From assembly GCA_028583405.1 (NCBI GenBank), contig CM053256.1, forward strand, positions 3,714,424 to 3,778,423: 64,000 nucleotides of DNA, given 5' to 3'. Shown piece after piece: positions 37,801 to 48,525 of the stretch. Numbering within the stretch: the stretch's first letter is position 1; every line of letters begins with the position of its first letter. A model generated the notes under the pieces. It was not told where the DNA came from, ran no database searches, and worked only from the letters and a program-made list of their open reading frames with translations. The position numbers were made by a program, and so were the translations under genes. This DNA comes from Pogonophryne albipinna. Its lineage: Eukaryota; Chordata; Actinopteri; Perciformes; Artedidraconidae.

Positions 37801-38364
37801 ATCTGAAGAGGTGTAGGCTTAAAGGGAACGAAAGTAATGTTGACTTGGCGTTGACTTTTTGAGCTGCTGAATGTACTGCCATGCCAGGTCACATCCAGAG
37901 GAAGGGGGAAAGCAAGTTAGCTGTTTTTCCGCTTGGTTGGTAGTCGGGGAAAGCTGTGATTTCTACTTTATCACTCACAGTTAGGCAGGTGAGGTTGGAT
38001 GCAGATGAGCTCTACCCCCTGTACTGACCTGTGCAATAATATTTTCACATTTAAATAAAAGTTGATTGCAGACAGACAGGATGACTCCAGCAAAAAGTAA
38101 AAAGTTATACCATTTTATTTGCAAGGATATAAAAAAAGAGGAAAAGTATGGCACAATGTGGGGTGCTTAATTGAAGTTTTGAGAGAGAACATTGGTAATT
38201 AACAGGTGGCATGACAGGTGGGTGGAAAACACCAACATGGCTTTTTTAGGCAATTAGTAGGTGCAGGTGTGGGATTAGGAGTTACCTCAAAGTGACGCTT
38301 TCTCCTTCCAACACTGTAATGTTGTCCGGCAGGTGTCCGAATTCTGCTCCATGCACACTGGACG
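22789..38364 (-). CDS. iglon5: IgLON family member 5, partial (first exon not in window)
   Basis: GPI-anchored neuronal cell-adhesion protein with three Ig domains. Seven exons were located: 38286-38364, 34939-35171, 32980-33099, 26965-27096, 26556-26676, 25359-25510 and 22789-22892. They sum to 941 nt, or 312 residues plus stop, all in frame with GT/AG borders. Each Ig domain is split over two exons, as in all IgLON genes. All six domain cysteines are present. Motifs that separate IGLON5 from LSAMP, NTM, OPCML and NEGR1 are [56 protein letters not shown] and [11 protein letters not shown]. Human IGLON5 has 336 residues; the missing part equals one signal-peptide exon, which in this family lies far upstream. 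No poly(A) site was identified. Confidence 0.92.
22893..25358 (-). other. iglon5: last intron of iglon5
   Basis: About 2.5 kb. It contains a (TAG/TTA)n-rich stretch at about 23400-23480, then an old three-copy tandem repeat at 23590-24245 (listed separately), then purine-rich sequence. Confidence 0.75.
23590..24245. repeat. diverged tandem repeat, three units of about 250-290 bp
   Basis: Three successive blocks start with TTATTAAT-N3-ATTAG, at about 23596, 23842 and 24130. Each then shows an A-C-C/G-T-A-T-like segment, GTCTAAATTGAC-like sequence, a GAGA-GG-CTATTG box, a TTTAGT-ACAT box and an AAAGCCAT-like end. The order of boxes is the same in all three, so this is one ancestral unit triplicated long ago. 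Confidence 0.7.
25359..25510 (-). CDS. iglon5: iglon5 exon: second half of Ig domain 3
   Basis: A 152-nt exon between acceptor CCACCCAG and donor TTTTTC/GTAAG. It contains [21 protein letters not shown] and [16 protein letters not shown]: the D-x-Y-x-C-like strand F plus two N-glycosylation sequons typical of IgLONs. Confidence 0.92.
26556..26676 (-). CDS. iglon5: iglon5 exon: first half of Ig domain 3
   Basis: A 121-nt exon between acceptor TTTCCTGCCAG and donor CACAG/GTGAGA. It completes NYPP, then [19 protein letters not shown] and [24 protein letters not shown]-x-x-F-x-WY is the IgLON domain 3 signature. Confidence 0.92.
26965..27096 (-). CDS. iglon5: iglon5 exon: second half of Ig domain 2
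   Basis: A 132-nt exon between acceptor GTCCATAG and donor AACT/GTAAGT. Reads [18 protein letters not shown], then [19 protein letters not shown] and VTVN, the expected strands E to G of domain 2. Confidence 0.92.
28823..28862. repeat. (CT)n microsatellite
   Basis: About 40 bp of pure CT dinucleotides inside an iglon5 intron. Confidence 0.95.
31756..32299. mobile_element. non-autonomous hAT element (544 bp) with 8-bp TSD
   Basis: The termini AAGGGCTGAACGATT and AATCGTGCAGCCCTA-like are inverted repeats, with ATCG-rich subterminal sequence on both sides. Perfect TSDs ATATTGAG lie at 31748-31755 and 32300-32307. No transposase frame. Confidence 0.88.
32980..33099 (-). CDS. iglon5: iglon5 exon: first half of Ig domain 2
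   Basis: A 120-nt exon between acceptor GTTTTTCAG and donor AAAT/GTAAGC. Reads [19 protein letters not shown], then [21 protein letters not shown]. Almost every core residue matches vertebrate IGLON5. Confidence 0.94.
33100..34938 (-). other. iglon5: iglon5 intron between Ig domains 1 and 2
   Basis: About 1.8 kb with a small hAT MITE at 34315-34517. Nothing else recognised. Confidence 0.75.
34315..34517. mobile_element. 203-bp hAT MITE with 8-bp TSD
   Basis: The left end CAGTGGCGGTTTGAG and the right end CTAGAACCGCCAATG are inverted repeats of the CAGTGGCGGTTCTAG class. Perfect TSDs GCTGTAGC lie at 34307-34314 and 34518-34525. Confidence 0.9.
34939..35171 (-). CDS. iglon5: iglon5 exon: most of Ig domain 1
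   Basis: A 233-nt exon between acceptor CCCTCACAG and donor CAAG/GTGAGC. Opens with the first domain cysteine ([19 protein letters not shown]) and ends DEGPYTCTF, then [15 protein letters not shown] is diagnostic of the IgLON family. Confidence 0.94.
35172..38285 (-). other. iglon5: intron inside iglon5 Ig domain 1
   Basis: About 3.1 kb. Carries the fold-back element at 37149-37324 and, at 36763, a single terminus CAGTGGTTCCCAAA that resembles a hAT end but has no partner I could find. Confidence 0.7.
37149..37324. mobile_element. 176-bp fold-back (long inverted repeat) element
   Basis: Two arms of about 72 bp are inverted copies with about four mismatches. The outer ends are GTTTCTCAATGTCGAGTA and TACTCGACCTTGAGAAAC; the inner arms share CAAGTATACTACGTCATCGA. 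The loop is about 30 bp. No clear target duplication, so the superfamily is left open. Confidence 0.8.
38286..38364 (-). CDS. iglon5: iglon5 exon: start of mature protein and Ig domain 1
   Basis: A 79-nt exon between acceptor TTTTTCTTGGCAG and donor TTTGAG/GTAACT. Reads [14 protein letters not shown], then [12 protein letters not shown]. The last codon is completed by the next exon to give R-C at the first cysteine. It corresponds to the human segment around NYTVCEGDNATLSC. Confidence 0.85.
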
Positions 38365-38729
38365 CTGCCAAGAAAAAAAGAAAAAAGACACCAATGAGCT
38401 TCAAATAACGGTAACAGACGCTGGTGTTCATCAATCTCAGGTCAGGTGCTTGAGAATCGACTGCCTAACCAAATCACGTTGGGCGGAGATGTGCTCTGCA
38501 TTCTGCTTTCTGAAGGGAAAGTAATAAATATACTAAACAAAAGAGTCACAACGTCTGCACTGACCCCCGTTCTTGAATAATGATTTGGTTTTACCCTGCA
38601 TTCTGGTGGGAGGCACGTTCATTGAACAGCACTGATAATGAGCCAAGGGAAGAGGATTCACGCGGAGCTGCCGGAGCGTGAAATGAAGGGACAGCAACGG
38701 TAACAGAAGGGATGCTCATCCTGCCTACC

Positions 38730-38792
<63 letters not shown>

Positions 38793-41680
38793 ACTCTCAG
38801 AGAACAGAGACACATGCTTACCAAAGCACAAACACACACACACACATACTGAGAGCCATTAGTTGGTGAGGAAAAACGAACTTGGCATCTTTGAGATCTG
38901 TTTCGGCACTCAGGTGAGAAAAACACTTTAAAACAATTTGAAGTCTTTTTGTGAACTTGCTTGGGTAGAAAACAAAGATAACCAAAGACCTTATATGCTG
39001 GCAGAGAAAGTGCCTACTGAGGCAGGCCGCTCTCTAATAAGACACCTGGCTATACCCGTCTAAACTCAACAACACAGCATGACACGTAGTACCTCAGCTT
39101 GTGTCTTCCCTCCATCTCCAACAATCTCTTTCTCCCTCTCCCAGTAAAATGACCTCAATATCTCCAATAAGCTTTTGCCGTGGTGTAGCCTTGAGGTTTA
39201 ATAAATGGTGACTTTATGAAATGAAGCCGGCGCAGTGAGGAGCTTAGAAGCACCTCAAGGTTTGTTAAATAGCCGCACAAAGTCAAAAACATGTTAAGCA
39301 TGCTGATTGGGAATCCGCAAAGCAACGAGACCCAAAATGACGACAATGCAGCACTAGAGGAAATGTGGGTTTTGAATTAAAAACGGGTCTTTGTGGAATC
39401 ATGGTTTGATTACAAAGAATAATGAGAAAGGCTTCAGAATAATAATGTACTTCATGGATTGCTAATCAAAAGGTTTTCAAACTGCATAACAGAAAGTCCG
39501 GAGAAGTGCCAACTACACTAAATAATAATTAATCATCTCAAAATAAAGACAAATTATGCCTCTTTTTCTGCGTGTTGTTGTGAATGTAGTGTGGTTTGGC
39601 TAGTGTGCGTGGCTATGGCACAGTCATTATGGGCTACATGCATGCTTGTGTATTCATATATTCATGTGCGTATGACTGTGTGTGCACCATTGCATGTGTT
39701 GCGCATGGTTGGATATACGCAGTTACAGTACCTAGCTTTCTGTTGCTCATTTGTGTGTGAATGCGTGCGTTTGTTTACTGACATACCAATGGAGAAGAAG
39801 AAAGGAGGACAAACTAATGATGCCTCTAAAGAAAACTGGCCCTGAAAATCTTCAGCTAAAAGCTATAATCGCATTAATGGGTGCTGCTGCTGCCACTGCT
39901 GCTGTGCTATCTAGGGCGGCCAAGGATCCCAGAACTGGCTCCAATATTCTCTCCCTCTCTCTGAAAGCCTTAGAGGAGGGGTGTAGCACATTAGCCATTG
40001 TGTCCAATGTTTAAAAACTGACACAAGCTTTCGTTTATCTGTGTTTTTTACAACAGAGTAATGTTGCCTATACTGTGCTTGTGCTTTCTGTCTTAAACTC
40101 AGACAGTCCTTAGCTCAAGCCCTCAGCTGTTGCCTTTCAAGTGTTCTGTACGCTACACACTAGACTTTATTTAGGTTAATTCAATTCCGTTCCAGGGCTT
40201 GGGGCTTGGAGACGGGTGTGACATGCTGTCATAAATACACACTACCCCACATACGCAATTACAGACACACAAATAGAGAGAAGTCGCTCTCTATCACACA
40301 ATGTAACCATCGGGACACAAACGCAACCCACACATTTTGATTGAATGAATGATGGATGCGCTGAATGCTTCAAACAATATTGCGAAGGTTACGGACCAGC
40401 AGGGAGCAATTCCCATTTCCCTACTCAATTCCCATTTTCACAGCTCGATTGGCACCCCACATTCTTAAACCTGTATCACCCTGCCTCTGCTCACAGCTGC
40501 TGCTCAACGTGATAACCTGGTCGACACATTCAGCACACACTTTCTGTTAAACACCAATCACAGACGTGCCATGCACACATACTGTATGCAAACACACTCA
40601 TCGAAGAGCCAAACAAGCAGCGGAGGAGCTTTGTCTGAGTTCATTGTGACAACGATCCCATGTGAGATTTTTTGTGGGATTTACAAATGTGTTGGCATAC
40701 ACAGGGGGAACCGGAATACCTAGCATCCACTGTTTCTGATGTATTCACTGTAACTCTTAGTGACCTCTGTCACTCACTGGATGCTCAGTATGCAGTGCAA
40801 GTGTTGCTTGAGTTAGTAGAATAATCAACAGCTTGTGTATACCAAACAACAACAGATACATCTGTGTTTTGGAGATGGAAGACCACCTCAATCTTGAGAC
40901 AAAAGCTGACCTTTCTTCACCTTGGTAGCTTAGCATTGTATGAATAGCAATTATACTTTATTTTGGCATAAATATCATATCGGAAATCTAGAGCAGTGGT
41001 TCTCAACTGGTGGGTCGCGGACCCGTTTGAAGTGGGTCGCAGATGTGAGTGAAAAAAAAAAATAGAAATTTTTTTTTTTTTTTGGGGGAGAAAAAGTCAA
41101 GATTTTATTTTGAAGTCCCGATTTGCTAACGCTGTGCATGCAGTAGGCGTTGGACTGAAAGTACCGGAGACCATAAACGGTTTTGAAAACTTCTGTCACG
41201 TATTGATCATCTTCTTCTCAATAAAACATCTTTGCTGATGTTTTTTCGAGTCTTCTGGCCAATCAGAATCAAGATTGTTGCCGGAAGTCCCCACGGAGAA
41301 TAACTTTGCGGTAGAACTATTCTTTATACATCCATGGTTACAACTTCAGATAAAAATGAACACATAATTAAATATTACCCCCGGTTTGATGATTGACAGA
41401 TCACAGAACAATGGGGGCTATCTACCCTTACCCACAATTTAAAGTATTTCACACAGACTATCTCCTCTTTGCTCTTCTCTCTGTGTGGAGCAGCAAGTTC
41501 AGCTGTCAGAACAAAGTGAAAAACAAACAATGGCATAAAATATTATTAATATGTCGTAATACAACTATTTATTTTCTTCTCAGAGTGTACCAGAATGGGT
41601 AGTTTATATGTTAGTATTTCAAAAAATCTCCTGGGGGAGAATCCCCCCAGACCCCCCTTCTGGGGTTAGGTTTTCAGCAG
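38365..41680. other. probable first intron or 5' flank of iglon5, part 1
   Basis: No coding exon supported. Holds a (CA)n microsatellite (38731-38786) and one hAT terminus at 40994 (CAGTGGTTCTCAAC). The latter is followed by a run of A and T and, near 41630-41665, by a G/C inverted repeat (GGGGGAGAATCCCCCC), with no matching right end. Confidence 0.4.
38731..38786. repeat. (AC)n microsatellite
   Basis: About 56 bp of pure AC dinucleotides. Confidence 0.95.
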
Positions 41681-44600
41681 TGTGCTGGTTGCACGGCCAA
41701 AACAGAATCATCAGACATCACTTTCAATTCCTGGACTACTTTCGGCTTTATTGATCCCTATCTCAAATCCTGCTTTTTCCATTTTCCCTCCCGTTGCTCA
41801 GCATGCAGACCGATGAACTGCACCCCCCAGGAGGAGTCTCGCCCGTTGACACTCTAGAAAGGAGGGTGTGCTTGCCAACAGGGAAGCTTTAACCACCGTC
41901 TACCCTGCAGACTCTAAATGTGGAAACACAAACACAATGTGAAAGCCAAAAGAAAGCTCTTTGTCTTAACCGCTTTGGCACAGTCCTTTACTAAAACAAA
42001 AATGGATTTGTTTGTGTGAGTGAAAACAATCCTGAGCCTGTTTAAAACCACAAGTCAGCCGTGTAGGCCTACGAATAAAGGGATGATGTACAGTATAACG
42101 TTATCAAACAGTGTTGGTGGGAAACACTGCAGTGGCCCCTGGTGTTGGTTCAAATGTCCTGCCCACTGTTGTCTACAGCTCATACAGTCTGTCATGGCCA
42201 CTGGTAGTTCTTGTCCTTGCTATGACCTGCTGATTTGGCACACAACAGGAACCCCCGCGTCCATACATAACACACATTCACACACAAAGACACACTTGTA
42301 TTCTGTCCAAATGATCCTGTGAAGGCTTTGTCTGCACACACAGCAGTGAGCTTTGGGTCTAGATTTGCTGCCATTTTTAAGAGAATAACATTGGACAATC
42401 CTGAGGCAGTTACATAAAGGAAAACACTAGACTAGAAGACCATTAATTCACCAATAAGGGTCAATCAGTTCAGCGGTTATAATGAACACCCTACAAAAGG
42501 AAGAACCTGTTCTGCTCATCTGTGGATAACGCTTTATCTATTGTTAGCTTATAGGTGGACATTCAAATAATTATTTCCACTGTTTGTCTCCCAGCTCTCC
42601 TGCAATGTGTCTTTGGAGCGTTGCAAGGCTGCTTGTTCAGTACCCATGACACATCTATTATGTGATTTGTATTCTCTTGACTTTTACATGCGCCTGTTTG
42701 TAATTGCACTTGCTACTGGCAGACACTTATGAGCAGAGCTCTGTTGAGTTGTGAGACTTTAGCCTGCATAGTCTTTGCAAGGCTGTCTTTGAACAGTTCA
42801 TCTGTTCGCATTGCCCTTGACGATCAAATAAACAGAGAAAGGAGGCAAAGCTACATTTGAAAGCATTACTGGCGTCAAGACGGATAACAGCGGCGGCTGT
42901 AATGAAACACATAACAATAATCCATTTTAAGGGAGGCTGCCATGGTTTTGAAATTGAAAAGAGCAGAGAGGCACAGCACAAGGTTGGAAGACAGAGGTGA
43001 AATAGATAGCTGGGTTGAGTCCCCAAAAAGAAAGTAATTGAGAAATAAGAAAAGCTGTAGTGGAATATGGAATTACAGTGTGTTGTGGAGCAGCAGCAAC
43101 AGTACAGTAGTTTTACAGTTGTTGCAGCAGCAGTAGTATAAGGTGACAATAGCAGTATTGGTGTTAATAGTAGCAGAAAGGGGAGAGACGGAGTTGCACC
43201 CCTATGAGGAGGAGGAGAGAAATGTGCGAGGACACAGTCTGTAGCACTGGGGCAGAGAGCAAAGCAAAGGAAAGACACACCCGCATAATTAACATCGGCA
43301 TGCTGCAGCCAATTAAATATTTACAGAGGCACTTCCCTTCGACACCTTGATGATGAAGAGAGGCAGCCTAAGGATTATCCGATGCCGGGAGCCTGAGGCA
43401 GGAGACAAGGGGTTGGGGGTGGAGGATTAAACATTAACCGGCACAGATATCCCTTTCTCTTCCTCGTCTGATTCCATTAACTCTGAACGGCCCAAATCCA
43501 ACCTCATGTCCACCCCTCTGAAGCCCCATCTTCCTGCCCTCTTCCTCCTATTTTCCTTCACTCCAATACTCATTCAGCCCCTTTACTCCCTATCGATGAC
43601 ACTCCTGTCTTCGGCACCACCTGTCAGGGACAGCAACGGGAGAGCAGGGAGCGAGTGATGGGCAAAGAGTGGGAAACCACCTGAATGCTACGCTCAAACA
43701 GCACAACAAGATGGATACGCAGGACGCTGCTTTTTACAATTGCCGGTGAAGCAAAATGGATGTCAGCAGGATTCCACTTGACTAGAAATCTAAGAAATGT
43801 CAGAGAAGTCACGGTGAATGAATTGTTTTGAATCTGTCTGGTAAAAGTCATTTTTTTCCACCCCCTCAGACCAAAGAGTTGAAGCGTGGTTGATTGACTA
43901 GAAGGAGTGTTTACGTTTTATGTGGTTTATTTTGACATTAACTGATCTTGAGCTTGCTCTGAAGCATCAACAGCCTCGGTTGGGGCATTTAGCTGCCTGT
44001 ATTTCAAGGTCATTTATCTGGTCTTACTGGCCCCCAACCATTCTGACTAACTGCTAACACAGCTTGATCTCAGAAGCATGCCAAATAAATCAGCGTTTAC
44101 AGAAAGGCAGGGCATCACCCTCGGGTGTCTGACTTGGCCTTACCAAAGATGTGACATCTGCCCCTCTTTTATTGTACACATGCTGCATCCACAATTCTGC
44201 CTTTGGTCACTCTGCTGACCCCTCCCTCCCACTCCAAATCTCCTCCGCTCCCTCCACCCACTAATCCCTCTTCACACATCAATCAATAGAGCACTGCAGA
44301 GTGCACGGAGCCATACAGTACTCAATGCAGCAGTTGTACAACTTCAATGGGCAACCGCAGATCTTTACCACTGAATCAAGCATTGGCCGGGGAGAAAAGC
44401 TGAGCGTGCTAAAACCAGGGACGAGCCCCACTCCTTTTTCTTTTACCCCCCCATTTTCCTCGGACTGACGCCTAAACCCCTTAGCACTCTTGAAATCAAT
44501 ACAGTAGTTAAACTGTTACTTCCTTTCCTAGTGAGTACACACACAGGCCTGCCTTACACAAGGCCCTGTAGACTGTCCTAAATACACCCTGTGCACTGGT

Positions 44601-47600
44601 AATTTGACAGATTTGTAGGGAAGTGCTGCCACTGTTTTGAAAGAGAAGCTTTAAATACTGATTTAATCAAAGTAGCCTTGGGTCTAGCATCCTCTGATAA
44701 TAACTTAAACAATAACAACATAAATGGAATACCAATATGGAGCAGCAGCATGGTGATGACAAAAGTAAATCTAAGTAAAAAGTTTGAGAAATATTTTCTT
44801 CCTCCTTTTTAGTAATATATTATACCACCTGAGTAAACACATTTTCAGTGAGTAACCCTTACCCACTATCTATTTTATTAGACATTTTGATAAATATTCT
44901 TTTATGTTAAAGTACTCTTGAGGGATTTAATTACTTTTCATAGAGAACATTCGCAAATAAACTCTATGTTTTGAAAACGGCTTGCATCTGTGGCTGGGGC
45001 TCTAAATATGTTCCTTTTCTGCCTTTTTATGATAAATACAATTATTGTTGCCCTTCTGCCACTGAGTGTTGAATAGTGTTCAATCAAAGACAAGTAAGTG
45101 CTCTTCAAAGTAGTGCTCCATATAGCCAGCCGTGGCCAAATAACTCCACAGAGAACCATTGATAAGAATATCATTCTGCTTCTATATCTATAATAAGTAT
45201 TGGTAATATGTAAATCATACAAGTTCTTCAGATTAATCTCAACGACATAAAAGTGTTTGATCTGATTGTGGACAGCAACATTTACAAATAACTGATGCAC
45301 AATTTAAACAGTTTTCTGGTCTTATGTCATTTTTTTGTAAAGGCCAGACTTGGATGTCAAAACATAATAAACAAAACTGTGTAATAAAAATATGTTCTGG
45401 TGTTCCATATTTTTCACTTTTTAAAGGATCACTGTCTGACTCTGTGAGAGTGAACAAATATTTCCAGTCATGCGATTAAGCTTGCAGCACAGTGGCGAAG
45501 CTTACCCTATAGTTTACACTTGAGCCTCTAAGAGGCTACAATAAAAACAGCAATTACCGGGCGATAGTGACAGGAGACAAAGGAGTGTAATAGCACGGGA
45601 GCTGTTATTTTCGATAGGGCCATTGGCTGTAAAGTGGAGTCAAAAAGAATGAGGCATCTAAAAGTCAGTTGAGTGTTGGGCAGTATGTGTGAGAAATGGA
45701 TGGCAATACTTCCTGCCAATCGACAATTATGACACAATTGTAAAGTAGGACAAATGGGGAAAAACTGATTTTGACAAGAGTTTGATAATTACTGCCGCTG
45801 GACATTGACTTACACTGAGAGCTGAAATCATGCAATTTCCATCAAAGACAAAACACGATGTGCTGGAAACGCATTCAGTACATTTTGAACCAAATCTTGA
45901 GTCAATGTGGAGCCGAATTCTTTTTCTCATGAAGCTTTTATTTTTTGCATTAATTAGCCTTAACAAAGCCACCATTGACTTAGCTTATTGATTCCTCCCA
46001 TCGTTCATTTCCTACTGATAAAGACACATTTCTGTGGAAATATGCAAAATATGTAATGTACTCAAACAGAGAAATAAGACCAGCTAATTGTGATGAGTGA
46101 ATGGAGGGCAATTAGCCGCAGTCTGAAGCCGCCATGGTAATGAGCAATCTAAAATAAGTCATTCTTTGTCTGTGCCTTTTGCAAACAGTAAAACAAAAGT
46201 GAGCAATATTTGGCTACAGGGGAGCAGCAACATTTTCACATCAACACACTCAATGTCAATGAAAGCACGGATAACTGAGGGTACTGCTGTAAAGTGGCGG
46301 CTTCAAGTGCACCTGGGCTGCATCTTAGCTTGTGTGCCTCTATGTGTGTATATTTCCTTGCGTGTGTTTTTCACTGAACATTTTTAAAGTTTGTGTGTGT
46401 GTGTGGGTCCATCTCAGCATGCTATGTGTTCGTTTATATGTGTGGGTGGGCTGATGTGTTGTTCAGGGCCACTGGGCAGCTCATCCGGGGGACTCGCTAG
46501 CTGCACCACAGGGGGGTGGTAGGAGAGTGGAGATGAAAACAGAGGTTCAAGGCAGGGAGGGAAAGATGGAGGCGCAGGGTGCAGGCAACGAGAGTGAAAA
46601 GAGTAGGGGGTAGGAGAGGGCCAGAGCCCAGGAGTGAGGTGCTGTCAGGATAATTCACAGCACCAGTACTTGCTGCAAAGAACAAAACTGAATTGCCTGA
46701 GGGAACAGAAATCAGCTAACACCTGCTTAGGAGGGAGCTCCTGTGGGATGGAATGGGAGAAGGAGGAAAAAAAGGAGGGAGGCATGGTGCAGTGCACTGA
46801 GACGCTGGCAAGCACAGATGAAGTAAGCATCCATGTGTGAGTGTGTGTGAGAGAGAGGTTGTGTAAATTCGTGTGCTGAGCGTATTTGTGAATCGATGTG
46901 GGTGTTTAAGTGTGTTTTCGTGCATGTGTTTGCAAACTTCCGTCTGTTTGTGTGCAGTTGGATTCTGCCTGGCTGTGCCCAGAGCCACCCTTACAGCTGT
47001 GGATGGGGTTGATTTGCATTCAGAATCGCAGCAGCTCTTGCCATTGTTGCACTGCTGCTGTGACTCGGCACCGATAGCTCCTGCACACATAGCCGCCCTG
47101 CCAGTTGTGTTTGGCTACTGCTGTGCTGGAGAGCTTGTGGCAGACATTCAAACTGCCCCCCCCCCCCACCAAACTCCGGCCCTGGTCTGCAAGTTGCAGT
47201 GAGTTTGGTTCAGGTCATGCTCCTTTGTAGGCTACCTGATGTGTTGGCAAGAGTGGAGTACACTTTAAGGAATCTTGGAGCAACCCTATATTTTTCTCTG
47301 TGTCCCTGTCTCTCACCAGATGGAAGGCGGCTGCCACCGTTCAATTGCTGTTAAGTCCTTATTCATTCGCTAGACAGCGTGATACTCTTGCTCACACACT
47401 TCCTGGTTGATCTCTGTTCAACAAAGATGAAGTAAAAAATATAACCGACTTTGAACTCAAGTCTCCCTCCCTTTTCACTTCAACCCCTTCTTTCCGCCTG
47501 GGTGATGACATGCTTTTGCTATTTCTTTGGAGAGGACTGTGTATCAGAAAAAAAGCAATCGATAGGGAGCCCATTTAATCTTTGCTGCTGAGCAGAACTG

Positions 47601-48276
47601 AGCAGAACTCTCATGCAGAAAAAAATACTGAGAATCAAGAAATGAAAAGGTATGGATGAATTAAAGTGTCGTAGTCGATTTGAGGAGGAAACAAGCAAGC
47701 AGCCAGTAACTCGGGGCGAAGCTAAGCTGTGTGTTTATGTCAGCCCTGGTGGACTGAGCCACTGATGAATCTGCTGGCTCATGTTACTGATTAAGCTGTT
47801 TTACCAAAGCCTGAGGCTATCGAGAAATACGAGGAAATCAGGGGCATAACTAAAGCAGTGATAGAAGTAATGTTTGATTATACATTGCCACTGGCTAATT
47901 TGCCTTTCATTTGTCGCTAAAACCATCTTGGCTGTTTTCTTATTGTGTGAAAGGGTTGTATAACTCATTTTGCTGAGGTTATTAATCTTTCGGTGCACTT
48001 TTTCAAACATAAACAAATTCCTTAGTCACCATAACTTATTACGGGTCCGTCTCCTTGGAGCTGTTTGAATTGGATTAATGCTCCTTCATGTGAAAATGAT
48101 CTCTGGCTCCACTCTCCCTCATGTGCGAATGAGCTGCGGAACAATTTTACTACTGTGCCACCAGCAGACACAGATATGTGAAGACTTCCCTTATAGCCTT
48201 ATGCATATGCATATATACCCGCATACAAATGCAAAAGCAGGTATTGTATATATTCTTACTATATTCTTCACCAGTT
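41681..48276. other. probable first intron or 5' flank of iglon5, part 2
   Basis: 6.6 kb of non-coding sequence. The longest frames, such as the - strand frame at 42727-43278, are low-complexity and look like chance. A poly(C) run lies at about 47157-47167. Confidence 0.4.
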
Positions 48277-48525
48277 TGGGGCGGTGGTGGCGAAGTCGAT
48301 AGGGACTTGGCTTGGCAACTGGAAGGTCGCAAGACCAAGTGCTACCGAGGTGTCAATGAGCAAGGCACCGTTCCCCACACTGCTCCCCGGGCACCATTCA
48401 AAATGGCAGCACACTGCTCCTAACCCCGGGCACCATTCAAAATGGCAGCACACTGCTCCTAACACTAGGATGGGTCAAATGCAGAGAAACATTTTCCCAC
48501 GAGGGATTAATAAAAAGTCCATCTA
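48277..48525 (+). repeat. tRNA-derived SINE with internal 39-bp tandem duplication
   Basis: Begins GGGGCGGTGGTGGCGAAGTC, whose TGGCGAAGTCG is a pol III A box. It continues through a GAGCAAGGCACCG box and ends in GAGGGATTAATAAAAAG, all features of a widespread teleost tRNA-SINE. Inside, a 39-bp segment beginning CCCCGGGCACC is repeated exactly in tandem (48385-48423 and 48424-48462). Confidence 0.75.

Noticed and set aside
42727..43278. 183-codon - strand frame
   Set aside because: Low-complexity, leucine/serine/threonine-rich sequence without domain, splice sites or conservation evidence.
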